Below are positions 38,401-46,136 of a stretch of DNA of 52,727 nt, piece after piece. Both the position numbers and the translations under genes were made by a program. This stretch comes from a virus. Where the stretch lies: positions 1-52,727 of the IMG/VR virus record IMGVR_UViG_3300032050_000188. The stretch is one strand, 5' to 3'. How positions within the stretch are numbered: position 1 is the stretch's first letter; every line of letters starts with the position of its first letter. The notes under the pieces are model-generated. The model was not told the DNA's origin, did no database searches, and saw only the letters and a program-made list of their open reading frames with translations.

Positions 38401-41324
38401 AAATGCAGCGTCAGCCGAAGTTGACCCGTGATGTGGCAGTGGAGGAAGTTCTTGCAGATATGCAGGAGAAGGACCGTTCGCGCCCGCTCTATAAGCGTAT
38501 CGTTGGCGTCATCCGCACCGCGCTTCAAAAGATCTTTAAGGGTTCACATTACTTCAGTCGTGATCAAGTCGAAGATCTCCTACGACAATCACGCATTTGG
38601 GTAAAGCGTGGGAAGAAAGCAGAAGGCAAAACGGCAGCGACAACCGACGAAGCGCAATACCGCATCACCGCTCAAACCGAAGCTGCTGTCCAAGGTGTCG
38701 ATGTCATCGGGGATAAGGAGCGCCAGACGCTCACCCAGCGCATCAAGACCGATCTGTCCAACAACCCTGCCCTCAAGGCACGGGTCAAGCTCACGGACTC
38801 TCTGGCTGCGCTGGAGGACTTCTTCGTCAACGCCTACGGCGGTGCGACCCGCACTACGAAGACCGGCAGGCTGAACCCGATGGTGCTCATCTCTCGGGCG
38901 CTCGACGCAACCCGCGTCAGCAAGGCGGCGCAGGAGCAAGGCGGGCTGGGCTTCGACACTGGGCTCATCGTTGCCACAGAACTGAAGAACGCCGATGGGC
39001 AGAACATCAGCTACCAGGGCGTCATGGGGCGCATCGCTGAAGCTGCCAAGCAACAAGGCGAGACCTACGAGCAGTTCCGCACCAAGGTAGACACCGTGCT
39101 CTACGGGCACCGGGAATACAACCTGCGGGAGAAGAACAAGACCCTGCCCCCTGATGAGCAGGTCGAGCTGCTGCTGGACGACAAGCAGATCGACGCACTG
39201 GAAGCTGCGTTCCAGAAGGACGACTTCATCAAGGGTGTCTCGTCTGACCTCGACACGATCCGTTTCAACCTGCTGGACACACTTGTGCAGGCGAAGCGCA
39301 TTTCTGAAGAGCAGGCCAAGGACTACAAGGACGCCATCGGCTACATCCCCTTTGAGCGTATTGGAGAGTACGAAAACGCCTGGGCCAATGCGACCCGTGG
39401 TGCCAACCGTGGCGTAGCTGCACTGAAGAACATCCGCAAGCTGGAAGGCAGCGAAGAGCGCAAGACCACATCCGTCACCGAGAACTTCTCCAAGCTCATG
39501 GATTGGGGAACGAAGGAGGCGATGAAGAACGATGCGGCTCTACGTGCGCTGAAGGACATGGTGCTGATGGGCGCTGCGTTCAAGCGCCCCAACAAGCCGA
39601 AGACTGACTCTCCCGGTGACATGATCACCGTGTTCGACGACGGCAAGCCCGTTTCGTTCTACGTGCCTGACCCGGCGCATGTGGTGGCGTTCAGCATCGC
39701 TGACCCGCAACTGTCCAACGTACTCAAGGCATTCCAGCGGGGTTCGCAGGTGCTGCGTGCGGGTGTGACTTCCCTGCCACCGTTCGCTATCAAGCAGGTC
39801 TTCGACGACATCGTCCGCGCCTACACCTACGCAGGGGTGAAGAACAACGCCGCGCTTGTCAAGAGCGTGATGCTCAACTTCCCCAAGAACTGGGTCAACG
39901 AGATCTTCAAGCGCAAGCCCAAGGACATCAAAGCGCTGGAAGGGCTTGGCATTGTCGGCACGTTCGACTTCACACAGCAAGGCAACCTGAAGAACATCCT
40001 TGAGGAAGCCGGGGCGAAGAAGGAGAGCTTGGGCTCCTCGATCATGCGCGTGATGGAAGCTGGTGCCAAGGCATCAGACCTTGCGGTGCGCCAAGCTATC
40101 TACAACCAAGTGATGAAGGAAACCGGGGACAAGGCTCAAGCCGAGTCTGCCGCACGAGAGATCATCAACTTCAGCCGCCGTGGATCTTCAAGGCTCATGG
40201 GGCAGATGATCAGCATCATCCCCTTCTTCAACGCCTATGCGCGAGGCATGGACAAGCTGGCAACGGCTGCTGCGGGTAACGTGGTGGGGCAGGCTACAGG
40301 CACCGCCCGGTCGATGTTCTACAAGCGCATGGCAGTCATGACCTCGATGGGTCTGGCCTATGCCCTGATGATGCAGGACGATGAGGAATACCAGAACCTG
40401 CCTGACCATGTGCGGGATACGAACTGGGTCCTGCCTTACGGCAAGGAGTTAGGCTTCACTCCGGTCATCCCGATTCCTGCTGAACTCGCGTTCTTCTTCA
40501 AGGCTATCCCTGAACGCATCGTCCGGTACTACAAGCTGTACGGCACCGACGAAGAGCAAGCCGCTCTGGATGTGCTGGGTAACCTGACTTCCCGTGGCAT
40601 CGACGTATTCTCGTCGCCCAACATCACGCCGCAGGTGCTCCGCCCGTTCCTTGAGAACATCGCCAACTACTCGTTCTTTCTTGGCCGTCCGTTGGAGAGT
40701 CAGGCGCAGCAAGCCCTGCGCCCCTTTGAGCGCTACGGCACGGGCACCTCGGACGCCATGAAGGCGATAGCCAAGGGGCTGGAAGACGCTGCCAACGCTA
40801 CAGGCATCGAAGCCTTCGCTGTGTCTCCGATCAAGCTGGAGAACGCGATCCGGGGCATCTTCGGCACCGCTGCAGGGCTGGGCTTGTCGATGGCTGACAT
40901 GATGGTCAACCCGGGGCGCACCGACCGCCCCCTGCATCAACAGCTTGGTTCTCAGCTTACGGGCCTGAGCGCGGTGACGAAGGACCCCATCGGCAGTCGC
41001 AACCTCGACTTCATCTACGACTTGGAGAAGCGCGTCGAGCAGGTCAACGGTACAGTGAACCGTTTGATGGAACGCAAGCCCGAGGATGCGGAGCAGTTCA
41101 TCAAGGATAACATCGGCCTGTACTCGATCCGTGGTGCCGTGCAAGGGGTCATGGAAGGCATCCGCACGCTCAACAAAGCCGCGATGGCGGTCAATCAAGA
41201 CAAGTCCGTGAGCCCCGAGGAGCGCCGCAAACAGATCGACCTGCTGCGTATCGACCAGAACAAGTTGGCTCAGCAGGCGATGATGCTGCGCAAGATGGCA
41301 CGGGACATCCAGATGGGGCGGTGA
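35439..41324 (+). CDS. Giant polyvalent ejection protein with zincin-like motif and LPD38-like region
   Basis: 1961 residues, the largest gene. It opens with YRVTAPNGKDYEIEGPAGAS, typical of phage internal proteins. Residues ~30-270 are Ala/Gly-rich and hydrophobic (membrane-active), ~275-520 Pro/Ala-rich, ~560-900 charged helical. IFDTIAHEVTGHYGLRG around residues 946-962 is a zincin-type H-E-x-x-x-H motif (951-956), followed by an acidic AVEEVLADM helix that could supply the third ligand. Around 1440-1700 an LPD38-like region has AIKQVFDDIVRAYTYAG, INFSRRGSSRLMGQMISIIP and FFNAYARGMDKLATAA, then helices to the C-terminus. Polyvalent proteins of this type are delivered with the DNA. It probably forms part of the trans-envelope conduit and may cut host proteins; the protease role is inferred. 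Confidence 0.78.
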   Translation: MALYRVTAPNGKDYEIEGPAGASNALVVQALLAQYPDAAKKPPETTVLGQVKEGFKGLVPGAVGLVESAAVGASALLPEQYEKAAREKIASIAGVAKAPFAASAGYEDTVGRKLGEAIGSTVPFLAAGPLGLAGRIGAVGLGVGAGAGEARGRAEQGGATAEQRSTATALGIIPGAMEVFAPFRILSRIPDAATAQGVQLVKRALVAGGEEAAQEAASGFAQNLIAKGVYKPEQELIEGLGEQAAYGGATGAIVQGLMDLALGRRARAAQPAPGTLPGETPIERAERLAAEVAAAKAAQQPPAPPVPAPAPEPPAPPPVVETPAPPPIEEPKVRKPGEPPAGGMQPAEIEGLGISKKQPIYRRMLGKDLENPEQRTEVLADIENYLTKGLGSEESRAKLTEFKAKFAPPPVIETPAVPPAEAPVGGAPVVEPTPPAPPVSETPSVATTPTEPEAGGAGAPVAGGPAAVAAPEGAGAVEPTGVVPPVADAGQPARREEAKPAAVTPAPAPKPAPVTPEYTQEDIDRAVDTGLLTEEQAEVYRAELRDEGPPTAMGTAFQKQVDQIKAQMDALRRNGKAPAKKSPARAKYDELQAQLDALAPKEEGDLVDRLEKMEASGVVGTRGERPIIDLDAVRENLIKARAAPKIYEAILNYIGVDADGNFLPSTYSREDAAEMAGLARSTGANVTRAAQAMGITADVVSRFHAGQTDIIVRGKNVSEAGTGATDLQPTRGVLYEAPKKNQPGKAAGFLRGALTSDGKLDFTGLDNKQIAEIYARASNYDPKRGGNLEVIKKLNAEIATRTKTDRRGMQSALDRAYRVVRTEEEAAAEQTETDRVAEEGVEAEEVETEDKTRRLSDEEADESQYQLRQKPTTGMTKERVEKVVAQVTEGWTNLPPIEVVQSETDLPANIQEQIKRDKVSGQVPGLYNNGKVWLIADNNAAPVEIFDTIAHEVTGHYGLRGVLGDKYSETMGRIYTSDAEIRMKAVEKMQRQPKLTRDVAVEEVLADMQEKDRSRPLYKRIVGVIRTALQKIFKGSHYFSRDQVEDLLRQSRIWVKRGKKAEGKTAATTDEAQYRITAQTEAAVQGVDVIGDKERQTLTQRIKTDLSNNPALKARVKLTDSLAALEDFFVNAYGGATRTTKTGRLNPMVLISRALDATRVSKAAQEQGGLGFDTGLIVATELKNADGQNISYQGVMGRIAEAAKQQGETYEQFRTKVDTVLYGHREYNLREKNKTLPPDEQVELLLDDKQIDALEAAFQKDDFIKGVSSDLDTIRFNLLDTLVQAKRISEEQAKDYKDAIGYIPFERIGEYENAWANATRGANRGVAALKNIRKLEGSEERKTTSVTENFSKLMDWGTKEAMKNDAALRALKDMVLMGAAFKRPNKPKTDSPGDMITVFDDGKPVSFYVPDPAHVVAFSIADPQLSNVLKAFQRGSQVLRAGVTSLPPFAIKQVFDDIVRAYTYAGVKNNAALVKSVMLNFPKNWVNEIFKRKPKDIKALEGLGIVGTFDFTQQGNLKNILEEAGAKKESLGSSIMRVMEAGAKASDLAVRQAIYNQVMKETGDKAQAESAAREIINFSRRGSSRLMGQMISIIPFFNAYARGMDKLATAAAGNVVGQATGTARSMFYKRMAVMTSMGLAYALMMQDDEEYQNLPDHVRDTNWVLPYGKELGFTPVIPIPAELAFFFKAIPERIVRYYKLYGTDEEQAALDVLGNLTSRGIDVFSSPNITPQVLRPFLENIANYSFFLGRPLESQAQQALRPFERYGTGTSDAMKAIAKGLEDAANATGIEAFAVSPIKLENAIRGIFGTAAGLGLSMADMMVNPGRTDRPLHQQLGSQLTGLSAVTKDPIGSRNLDFIYDLEKRVEQVNGTVNRLMERKPEDAEQFIKDNIGLYSIRGAVQGVMEGIRTLNKAAMAVNQDKSVSPEERRKQIDLLRIDQNKLAQQAMMLRKMARDIQMGR

Positions 41325-41327
41325 TGA

Positions 41328-41362
41328 AAAAATCCCCCGGAGGCTTGCGCCGTGCCGGGGGT
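41328..41362 (-). terminator. Intrinsic terminator for the leftward early operon
   Basis: Stem CCCCCGG (41335-41341) and CCGGGGG (41356-41362) with a 14-nt loop that has an inner GGC/GCC. Read on the - strand the hairpin is followed by six T residues (41333-41328). On the + strand no T-run follows, so it stops the leftward transcripts where the two operons converge and is a poor terminator for the late operon. Confidence 0.8.
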
Positions 41363-41405
41363 AATCATCAGGAGAAACAAGCTGGCAACTGAACCAGCGG
41401 GCGCA

Positions 41406-41645
41406 TTATGGGGTACACCAGACCCGAATGCCAAGCACTCCGTTCTCGATCCGCTCCGCCCAGACCAGCGGGTAACGGTTCTTGTAGTGCCGATCCACAG
41501 CAGCGAAGGTCTCCTTGTGCTTCAAGCTGGGGATAAAGAAGCTCTGCAAAGGTGCCAGCGCGTCGGGGATATCAAACTCCGCCCCCTTGATCCGCAGAGG
41601 GCGTCTGTAGTAGTTAAGCCTCTTCTGCAATAGGGATGAAGTCAT
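41406..41645 (-). CDS. Conserved hypothetical protein (79 aa)
   Basis: Last gene of the leftward operon; its start lies inside the primase-helicase gene (32-bp overlap). Basic N-terminus (LQKRLNYYRRPLRIKGAEFD), then PLQSFFIPSLKHKETFAAVD and a C-terminal IENGVLGIRVWCTP. The order 'Arg-Ile-Lys-Gly-x-Glu-Phe-Asp-Ile ... Phe-Phe-Ile-Pro ... Glu-Asn-Gly-x-x-Gly-Ile-Arg-Val-Trp' recalls small conserved early phage proteins, for which I know no function. No strong SD is visible. Confidence 0.7.
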   Translation of the reverse strand: MTSSLLQKRLNYYRRPLRIKGAEFDIPDALAPLQSFFIPSLKHKETFAAVDRHYKNRYPLVWAERIENGVLGIRVWCTP

Positions 41646-44418
41646 CGGCTTGGAAACCTAACACCGCCTCTGCGTCTCTAATGCAGTAGGCATTCACCGC
41701 TCCAAAGTCTGCGTCCCACCCGGAGCCCATACGCTTCTTGACGACTTCCAGTTTCTGCTTGGTCTCTGCTTCAAACAAGTCAGGCAACTCACGCGTGTTG
41801 ATGTACTGATCCACGCACCACCGGTTGAAGTCCTTCTGCACGATGAACAGGATTTTAGTATCAGGTTCATACCGAATGACAAGCTGACCTTTGGGCTTCA
41901 CATAGGCTTGGTTCTGCAAGCCGTTAGCCCGTGAGGTGGCGTCCACGATCAGCATGTTGTTGACGTTCTTGTTGACGAACGATGCAATGGATTCCGATGC
42001 CTTGGTAGCTTGGAGCAGCATCTGAGCCCCAGCATTGGATACGAGCCTGACCATCTTACGGGCGATTCTCACGATGTTGTAAGAGACCAACCCAAGATTC
42101 TGCAGGACAACTCCTGCTGTAACCGCGCAGATCACTGCGTTTAGTCGATACCGTTCTGTCTGGGTCCAGTTACCCCTTGAGTAGATAGCGGCCTGCGTCT
42201 CCAACCACATGGCCTGCACCTCTTCTAAATGCGGGACAACGTACTTGAGAAACGCATCCCCGGCGTGGCCGTAATTGTCTGCCAGTGCGTTGAAGACCCT
42301 CTGTATTTCCAGAACATCTTTAGGAACGGGTGTCTGTAGGTAGATCTCGATGGTCCGCGCCATCTCACCCTGCGGGTCTACCTTGATCTTGCTCAGTTGG
42401 TCTTCTAGGTTGGCGTTTGTAGACCAGATCGAGGTGCCCTTCCAAGTGATGTCGTTCGTGCGCTCCGCGTTTCTACCCGCCTCCATGCGGTCTCGGGCAC
42501 GCCCCTGCGTGCTGCCGTAGAGCAGGGCGGAGATCTCTTCCGGCGAGGCGTTGGTCATCTCGTCCAAGCACATGGCGATGCCGTTCCACACCCCCATCCG
42601 GTGCACCTTGGTCATGTGCGTGTCCTGCGCATCCTTCATCATGGCCTTGGGGTCACCGAAGATCGAGTTGACCATCCGCAGGATAGTGGTCTTGCCGGTG
42701 CCGCTGCGCTTGGAGTAGTAGTTGATCACCGCCCCGTTCTCGGGGGACAGCGCCATGAGCACACTGCCGAAGCCAGACAGCAGACCGAAGGCGTGCAGGT
42801 CGAACCGAGGGTCGTTGTAAGCGTTGGCGATCTCCTTCCACTTCTCCAAGGAGCCCCGTAGCGCAAACCAGGGGACGTACTTCTCAACTGACTTACCCAC
42901 CGGGGAACTGACTACGCCATGTTTTGTGTACTCACGATCACCCACAATGAACGTGCCGTTCTTAGTCCATCCAAAACGAGTATGCACATCATCCGCCTTC
43001 ATTCTGAGTTGAAGTTCTTGAATCGACTTGCCCACATAAGTCTGCAACTTGACAAGCTGCGCCTGGGCGAAGACTGCTACACCTTCTGCACTGAGCTTGT
43101 CCCGGAACTTGTCCAATGCACCGATGTCTTTTTGCGGAACCATGAAGTCCCGCACTGCATCATTAGGCAGGTGGTGGCGGAGCCAAACCACATCCCCTAA
43201 CTCCGACTCTCGCATCCGTTTGTATACGTAGAGGTCATAGGGGTAGACTACCTCGGACTTCATCTCATCGCCAACTTTAACGTCGGTATAGACCCCGCCG
43301 TTCGCTCCACGGTAGTAGGGCCACGGGTATGCAGGAATCTCAAACTTCTTCTCTGCGATAATAATCTCAGTAGGCCCCGGTGGCGCAGCTTTGATCGCAG
43401 CACCGAGTTGGATCGGGGACGTTATCTTGCCACTATGCGGACAACCCGCGCACAGTGACGCAGTCTCCATGCCCTGAAAAGTCTCACAGGTATACGGACC
43501 CTTCGTGCCAATAGCCTTTCGCTCGGTTTCATCCGCCGAGTAATTCGGGTGCTTCTCCGACACCGCATGGATGGCCCAGTCACGGTCTTCGCAGTGTTGT
43601 GCAACCGAAAGTACGCCCCGCCAGACAGGCTCTGGTAGCGTATCAGATTGGTCAATCGCGTTTTGTATTTGCGCACAGCCATCTCCCTTGACTGATTTAG
43701 TCCAAATTATTTCGAACTTGCTAATTCGGTTAGGGTCACCACCTGCCAAACTTTTTGTCAGGCTCGATGGTGAAGTCTTTGAGATAGCCTTTGCCTTGTC
43801 AAAAGCAAAGATCTCTGGTGCCCCAATAGCCTTCTTCAGTTCTTCAAAGTCGTATTGGGTGATTGGGGTGAGCAGCGTAACGGTGCTACCGTTCTTGGAG
43901 TTGATCGTCTCAGGTACACGCAGGACGCGAACTGCATCCGCAGTGCAGACAGGATCAGCTTTGAAGTCGTGCTCTTTGCAGAGCGCTTTGAGTCCGCTGG
44001 CTACCTCGATCCATGAGTGGACAGGTACAGCGTCGAAGAAAATCCAGTGGGCGTGTAGGCCGTTGCCCGAATCCACGATGGTGGGACGAGGCAGGTTTGT
44101 TGTCTTACAAAACTCTCTCAGTGCTTGTGCACCCTCGCCCTTGTCAGCGTAGGGCTTGTTGGGACCGCAGTCCACATCAATGTACAGTTCTCTCTTGGCT
44201 ACAGCGTTTTCCGATGTTGCGGTGTCTCCTGCCCCAAACCCAGCAGTGACGTAATAAACATCGTATCCATTATCAACATAAGTCTGTATCTCATCGGCCA
44301 TATCTTGGACTGACGAGAAGAACCGATTGAATGCGCTGCCTGTTGCCTTCTTGATTATTCTGAGAGAGTACCGCGTTCCTTCTGGGAGAATGCCTTCTAG
44401 GAATCTAAGTTGAGACAT
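41614..44418 (-). CDS. Primase-helicase (AEP primase plus ATPase)
   Basis: 934 residues. N-terminal archaeo-eukaryotic-type primase: ELYIDVDCG (D81, D83), SGNGLHAHW (residues 117-125) and RVLRVPETINSK (~164-175) are the three catalytic motifs. A Cys cluster follows (CETFQGMETASLCAGC, C311/C323/C326), probably Zn or Fe-S. The C-terminal ATPase has Walker A SKRSGTGKTT (569-578), Walker B AMCLDEM (D619, E620) and resembles the DUF927/SF3-like phage helicases, then an arginine-rich region. It should make primers and unwind DNA at the phage fork with the family A polymerase. No SD; the start context is GTCACC-ATG. Confidence 0.88.
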   Translation of the reverse strand: MSQLRFLEGILPEGTRYSLRIIKKATGSAFNRFFSSVQDMADEIQTYVDNGYDVYYVTAGFGAGDTATSENAVAKRELYIDVDCGPNKPYADKGEGAQALREFCKTTNLPRPTIVDSGNGLHAHWIFFDAVPVHSWIEVASGLKALCKEHDFKADPVCTADAVRVLRVPETINSKNGSTVTLLTPITQYDFEELKKAIGAPEIFAFDKAKAISKTSPSSLTKSLAGGDPNRISKFEIIWTKSVKGDGCAQIQNAIDQSDTLPEPVWRGVLSVAQHCEDRDWAIHAVSEKHPNYSADETERKAIGTKGPYTCETFQGMETASLCAGCPHSGKITSPIQLGAAIKAAPPGPTEIIIAEKKFEIPAYPWPYYRGANGGVYTDVKVGDEMKSEVVYPYDLYVYKRMRESELGDVVWLRHHLPNDAVRDFMVPQKDIGALDKFRDKLSAEGVAVFAQAQLVKLQTYVGKSIQELQLRMKADDVHTRFGWTKNGTFIVGDREYTKHGVVSSPVGKSVEKYVPWFALRGSLEKWKEIANAYNDPRFDLHAFGLLSGFGSVLMALSPENGAVINYYSKRSGTGKTTILRMVNSIFGDPKAMMKDAQDTHMTKVHRMGVWNGIAMCLDEMTNASPEEISALLYGSTQGRARDRMEAGRNAERTNDITWKGTSIWSTNANLEDQLSKIKVDPQGEMARTIEIYLQTPVPKDVLEIQRVFNALADNYGHAGDAFLKYVVPHLEEVQAMWLETQAAIYSRGNWTQTERYRLNAVICAVTAGVVLQNLGLVSYNIVRIARKMVRLVSNAGAQMLLQATKASESIASFVNKNVNNMLIVDATSRANGLQNQAYVKPKGQLVIRYEPDTKILFIVQKDFNRWCVDQYINTRELPDLFEAETKQKLEVVKKRMGSGWDADFGAVNAYCIRDAEAVLGFQADDFIPIAEEA

Positions 44419-44474
44419 GGTGACGAAGGGGTAACCACAGACGCAGGGTCGTGGTTCGGGTGGCGGGGGGCTGG

Positions 44475-44708
44475 TCAGGCCGGAGGAAGAAGGCGACGAT
44501 AGTACGTCAGCACCTTGTCGCGCAAGTGCTTTCCGACCTCGTGTTTACCCGAGAACCACCGATAGACAGCGGCCTTGGAAACGTCGAGGTCAGTGCACAC
44601 TTGCGCGACAGGATGCTTGAGGTATATGCACAGGCGTCCGAGTTGGACGCCCAGCATCGCCGGATCTGCATCCGCGTTCAGCCGAACGATCTTCGCTGAG
44701 TAGGTCAT
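44475..44708 (-). CDS. Small HTH DNA-binding protein
   Basis: 77 residues. Residues ~30-60 form a helix-turn-helix of Cro/C1 style: HPVAQVCTDLDVSKAAVYRW, then FSGKHEVGKHLRDKV. The sequence VSKAAVYRWFSGKHEV matches the recognition helix of small phage and plasmid regulators. It sits between the ssDNA-binding-like gene and the primase, so it may regulate the early operon. Its start codon has no SD and lies 11 nt after a GC hairpin (44720-44735). Confidence 0.82.
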   Translation of the reverse strand: MTYSAKIVRLNADADPAMLGVQLGRLCIYLKHPVAQVCTDLDVSKAAVYRWFSGKHEVGKHLRDKVLTYYRRLLPPA

Positions 44709-44710
44709 GG

Positions 44711-44735
44711 TGACAAAGAGGGGGCCGTAGCCCCC
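44711..44735 (-). terminator. Leader hairpin before the HTH gene
   Basis: GGGGGC (44720-44725) and GCCCCC (44730-44735) with a CGTA loop form a 6-bp GC stem; on the - strand it is followed by TCTTTG, a short T-rich tract. It may be a weak terminator after the upstream gene or a translational block in the HTH leader. Confidence 0.5.
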
Positions 44736-44743
44736 CGCCTTAC

Positions 44744-45688
44744 TCAGTCGTCAGCGTCATCACCCCAGTCGGACAGGATCGACTTCACGCTCACAGGTGC
44801 TGCCGCTTTGGCTTCCCGCACCACGGGCTCCTCGACCACCTCAACGGCGGCGGGTTCAGCCTTCTTGGGCTTCTCCACCTTGAACTCAGCCTTGGCAGCG
44901 GGCGCTGCGGCTTTGGGCTGGATGAACACAGGCTGCTCCACAGGAGCGGGCGCAGGGGCAGCGGCTTCCGGCGTACCGTCAATTTCCGCAACGGTCATCG
45001 TGACTGCTTCGATGGCGGCAGGCTCATCCATGCGGGCCTTGACCATCTCCCACTCGTGCTCTTCCAGCGGGCGCACGGCGCTGAACACCAGCTTCATGTT
45101 GGCAGAAGTGTCGAAGCGCATCTCGGTCACCACTGCGTTGACTTCGATACCGTGACCGCCAAGGAAGCGTGCGTACTGCTGCAAGCCCATCTTGCGACCT
45201 TCGCCCTGGGCAAAGAGGCTCGACGCGTTGATGCTCATCGCGTAGATGTCACCCTGGATGTCGGAAGCCAGCAGCACTGCCAGACGACGGCTGTAACGGC
45301 AGGCCTTGGAGTCACCCTGCCCAGAGCCCTTGATGTCTTGCGGGCAACCCGTGCAGGACTTGTGCTGCGGGTTCTTGACGTTGGCGTGGGGCTTGGTGCT
45401 GTCATCAGACCAGCAGAGGGGGCGACCCTTCACACCCTTCTCATACTGAGAGCCGTAGAACGTACGGGCGTTGTTGTCCGACGCACGGACGACGATGATG
45501 TTCATGGCGCGGTCTTCGTTCACCGCGACCGACTTGCCACCCACCAGCATCGTGAAGACGTTGTTGTCAATACTGATGCGCTTGCTGCTGCCACCGCCCA
45601 TCAGGGACTTGGTTAGCGAACTCAACTCACCCCTGCGCAGATGTGCAGGCAGTGCGTTACCGGATTGGAAAAGGGTCAGATCAGACAT
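44744..45688 (-). CDS. Putative ssDNA-binding protein with Cys cluster and acidic tail
   Basis: 314 residues. Residues ~35-210 look like a folded OB-type or related beta domain (RISIDNNVFTMLVGGKSV, AVNEDRAMNIIVVRAS) with four cysteines (C92, C112, C115, C130) able to bind a metal, as in T4 gp32. Then a Pro/Ala/Lys-rich linker (~240-300) and a short acidic tail (ILSDWGDDADD) of the kind SSB-like proteins use to recruit partners. It precedes primase-helicase and follows the exonuclease/helicase genes, so SSB is the reasonable role. I recognise the cluster from aquatic phages but no experiment. Start overlaps the previous stop (TAATG); SD AGGAG. Confidence 0.68.
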   Translation of the reverse strand: MSDLTLFQSGNALPAHLRRGELSSLTKSLMGGGSSKRISIDNNVFTMLVGGKSVAVNEDRAMNIIVVRASDNNARTFYGSQYEKGVKGRPLCWSDDSTKPHANVKNPQHKSCTGCPQDIKGSGQGDSKACRYSRRLAVLLASDIQGDIYAMSINASSLFAQGEGRKMGLQQYARFLGGHGIEVNAVVTEMRFDTSANMKLVFSAVRPLEEHEWEMVKARMDEPAAIEAVTMTVAEIDGTPEAAAPAPAPVEQPVFIQPKAAAPAAKAEFKVEKPKKAEPAAVEVVEEPVVREAKAAAPVSVKSILSDWGDDADD

Positions 45689-46089
45689 TAGGATCTCCTA
45701 ACAGTTACTGTGTACTTGGATTCGACGTTCATACCCTTGGGCATTTGGTCGGGGTTTGCTTTGAGGTATTCCCCCATCGCACGTTGCGCAATGCGTCTCT
45801 CTAGCAGTTCAAGCGCGTTGTTCTCCTTGATGAAGTTGTGCATAGCCTCCCAGTCGGAGGTCCAGTAGCGTGTATCTACGCCACGAATTACCACGCCAAC
45901 ACCGGGGATGCTGACGTTGCCACCTGCACGCTTGCAGGCTTCTAGCAGGAAGTTCTCAACTACCCGCATCTGCTCTTTGATCTCTTTGTCTTTCGTCTCG
46001 TACTCAGCACTCAACACACTACGCGCATCGCGCATCTTGATGTAGGCCTTGACGAGCTTTTCAGTTGGAGGAAGTTCTTGGTCTTCCAT
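45688..46089 (-). CDS. Conserved early protein, possibly recombination accessory (133 aa)
   Basis: N-terminal long charged helix (residues 5-55, AYIKMRDARSVLSAEYETKD) like Gam-type or recombination-accessory proteins, followed by GVGVVIRGVDTRYWTSDWEA, FIKENNALELLERRIAQRAM, NPDQMPKGMNVESKYTVTVR. The latter part is a pattern I remember from small early proteins of aquatic phages of unknown role. SD AGGAG with the leader CATCAGGAGACC. It lies between the SNF2-like helicase and the ssDNA-binding candidate. Confidence 0.75.
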   Translation of the reverse strand: MEDQELPPTEKLVKAYIKMRDARSVLSAEYETKDKEIKEQMRVVENFLLEACKRAGGNVSIPGVGVVIRGVDTRYWTSDWEAMHNFIKENNALELLERRIAQRAMGEYLKANPDQMPKGMNVESKYTVTVRRS

Positions 46090-46116
46090 GTTGGTCTCCT
46101 GATGAAGTGAGGGGAT

Positions 46117-46136
46117 AAAGTTTACATCGCAACTTT
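46117..46136. promoter_or_regulatory. Inverted repeat in an early intergenic region
   Basis: AAAGTT (46117-46122) and AACTTT (46131-46136) separated by 8 nt (dyad spacing 14 bp). It lies in the only non-coding stretch between the helicase gene and the 45688-46089 gene. Could be an operator for a dimeric repressor or a weak hairpin; no strong promoter is recognisable. Confidence 0.35.

Noticed and set aside
40449-41198. 249-codon antisense frame inside the giant ejection protein gene
   Set aside because: His/Val/Arg-rich shadow of a high-GC gene, no SD and no recognisable domain; the early operon terminates before it at 41328-41362.
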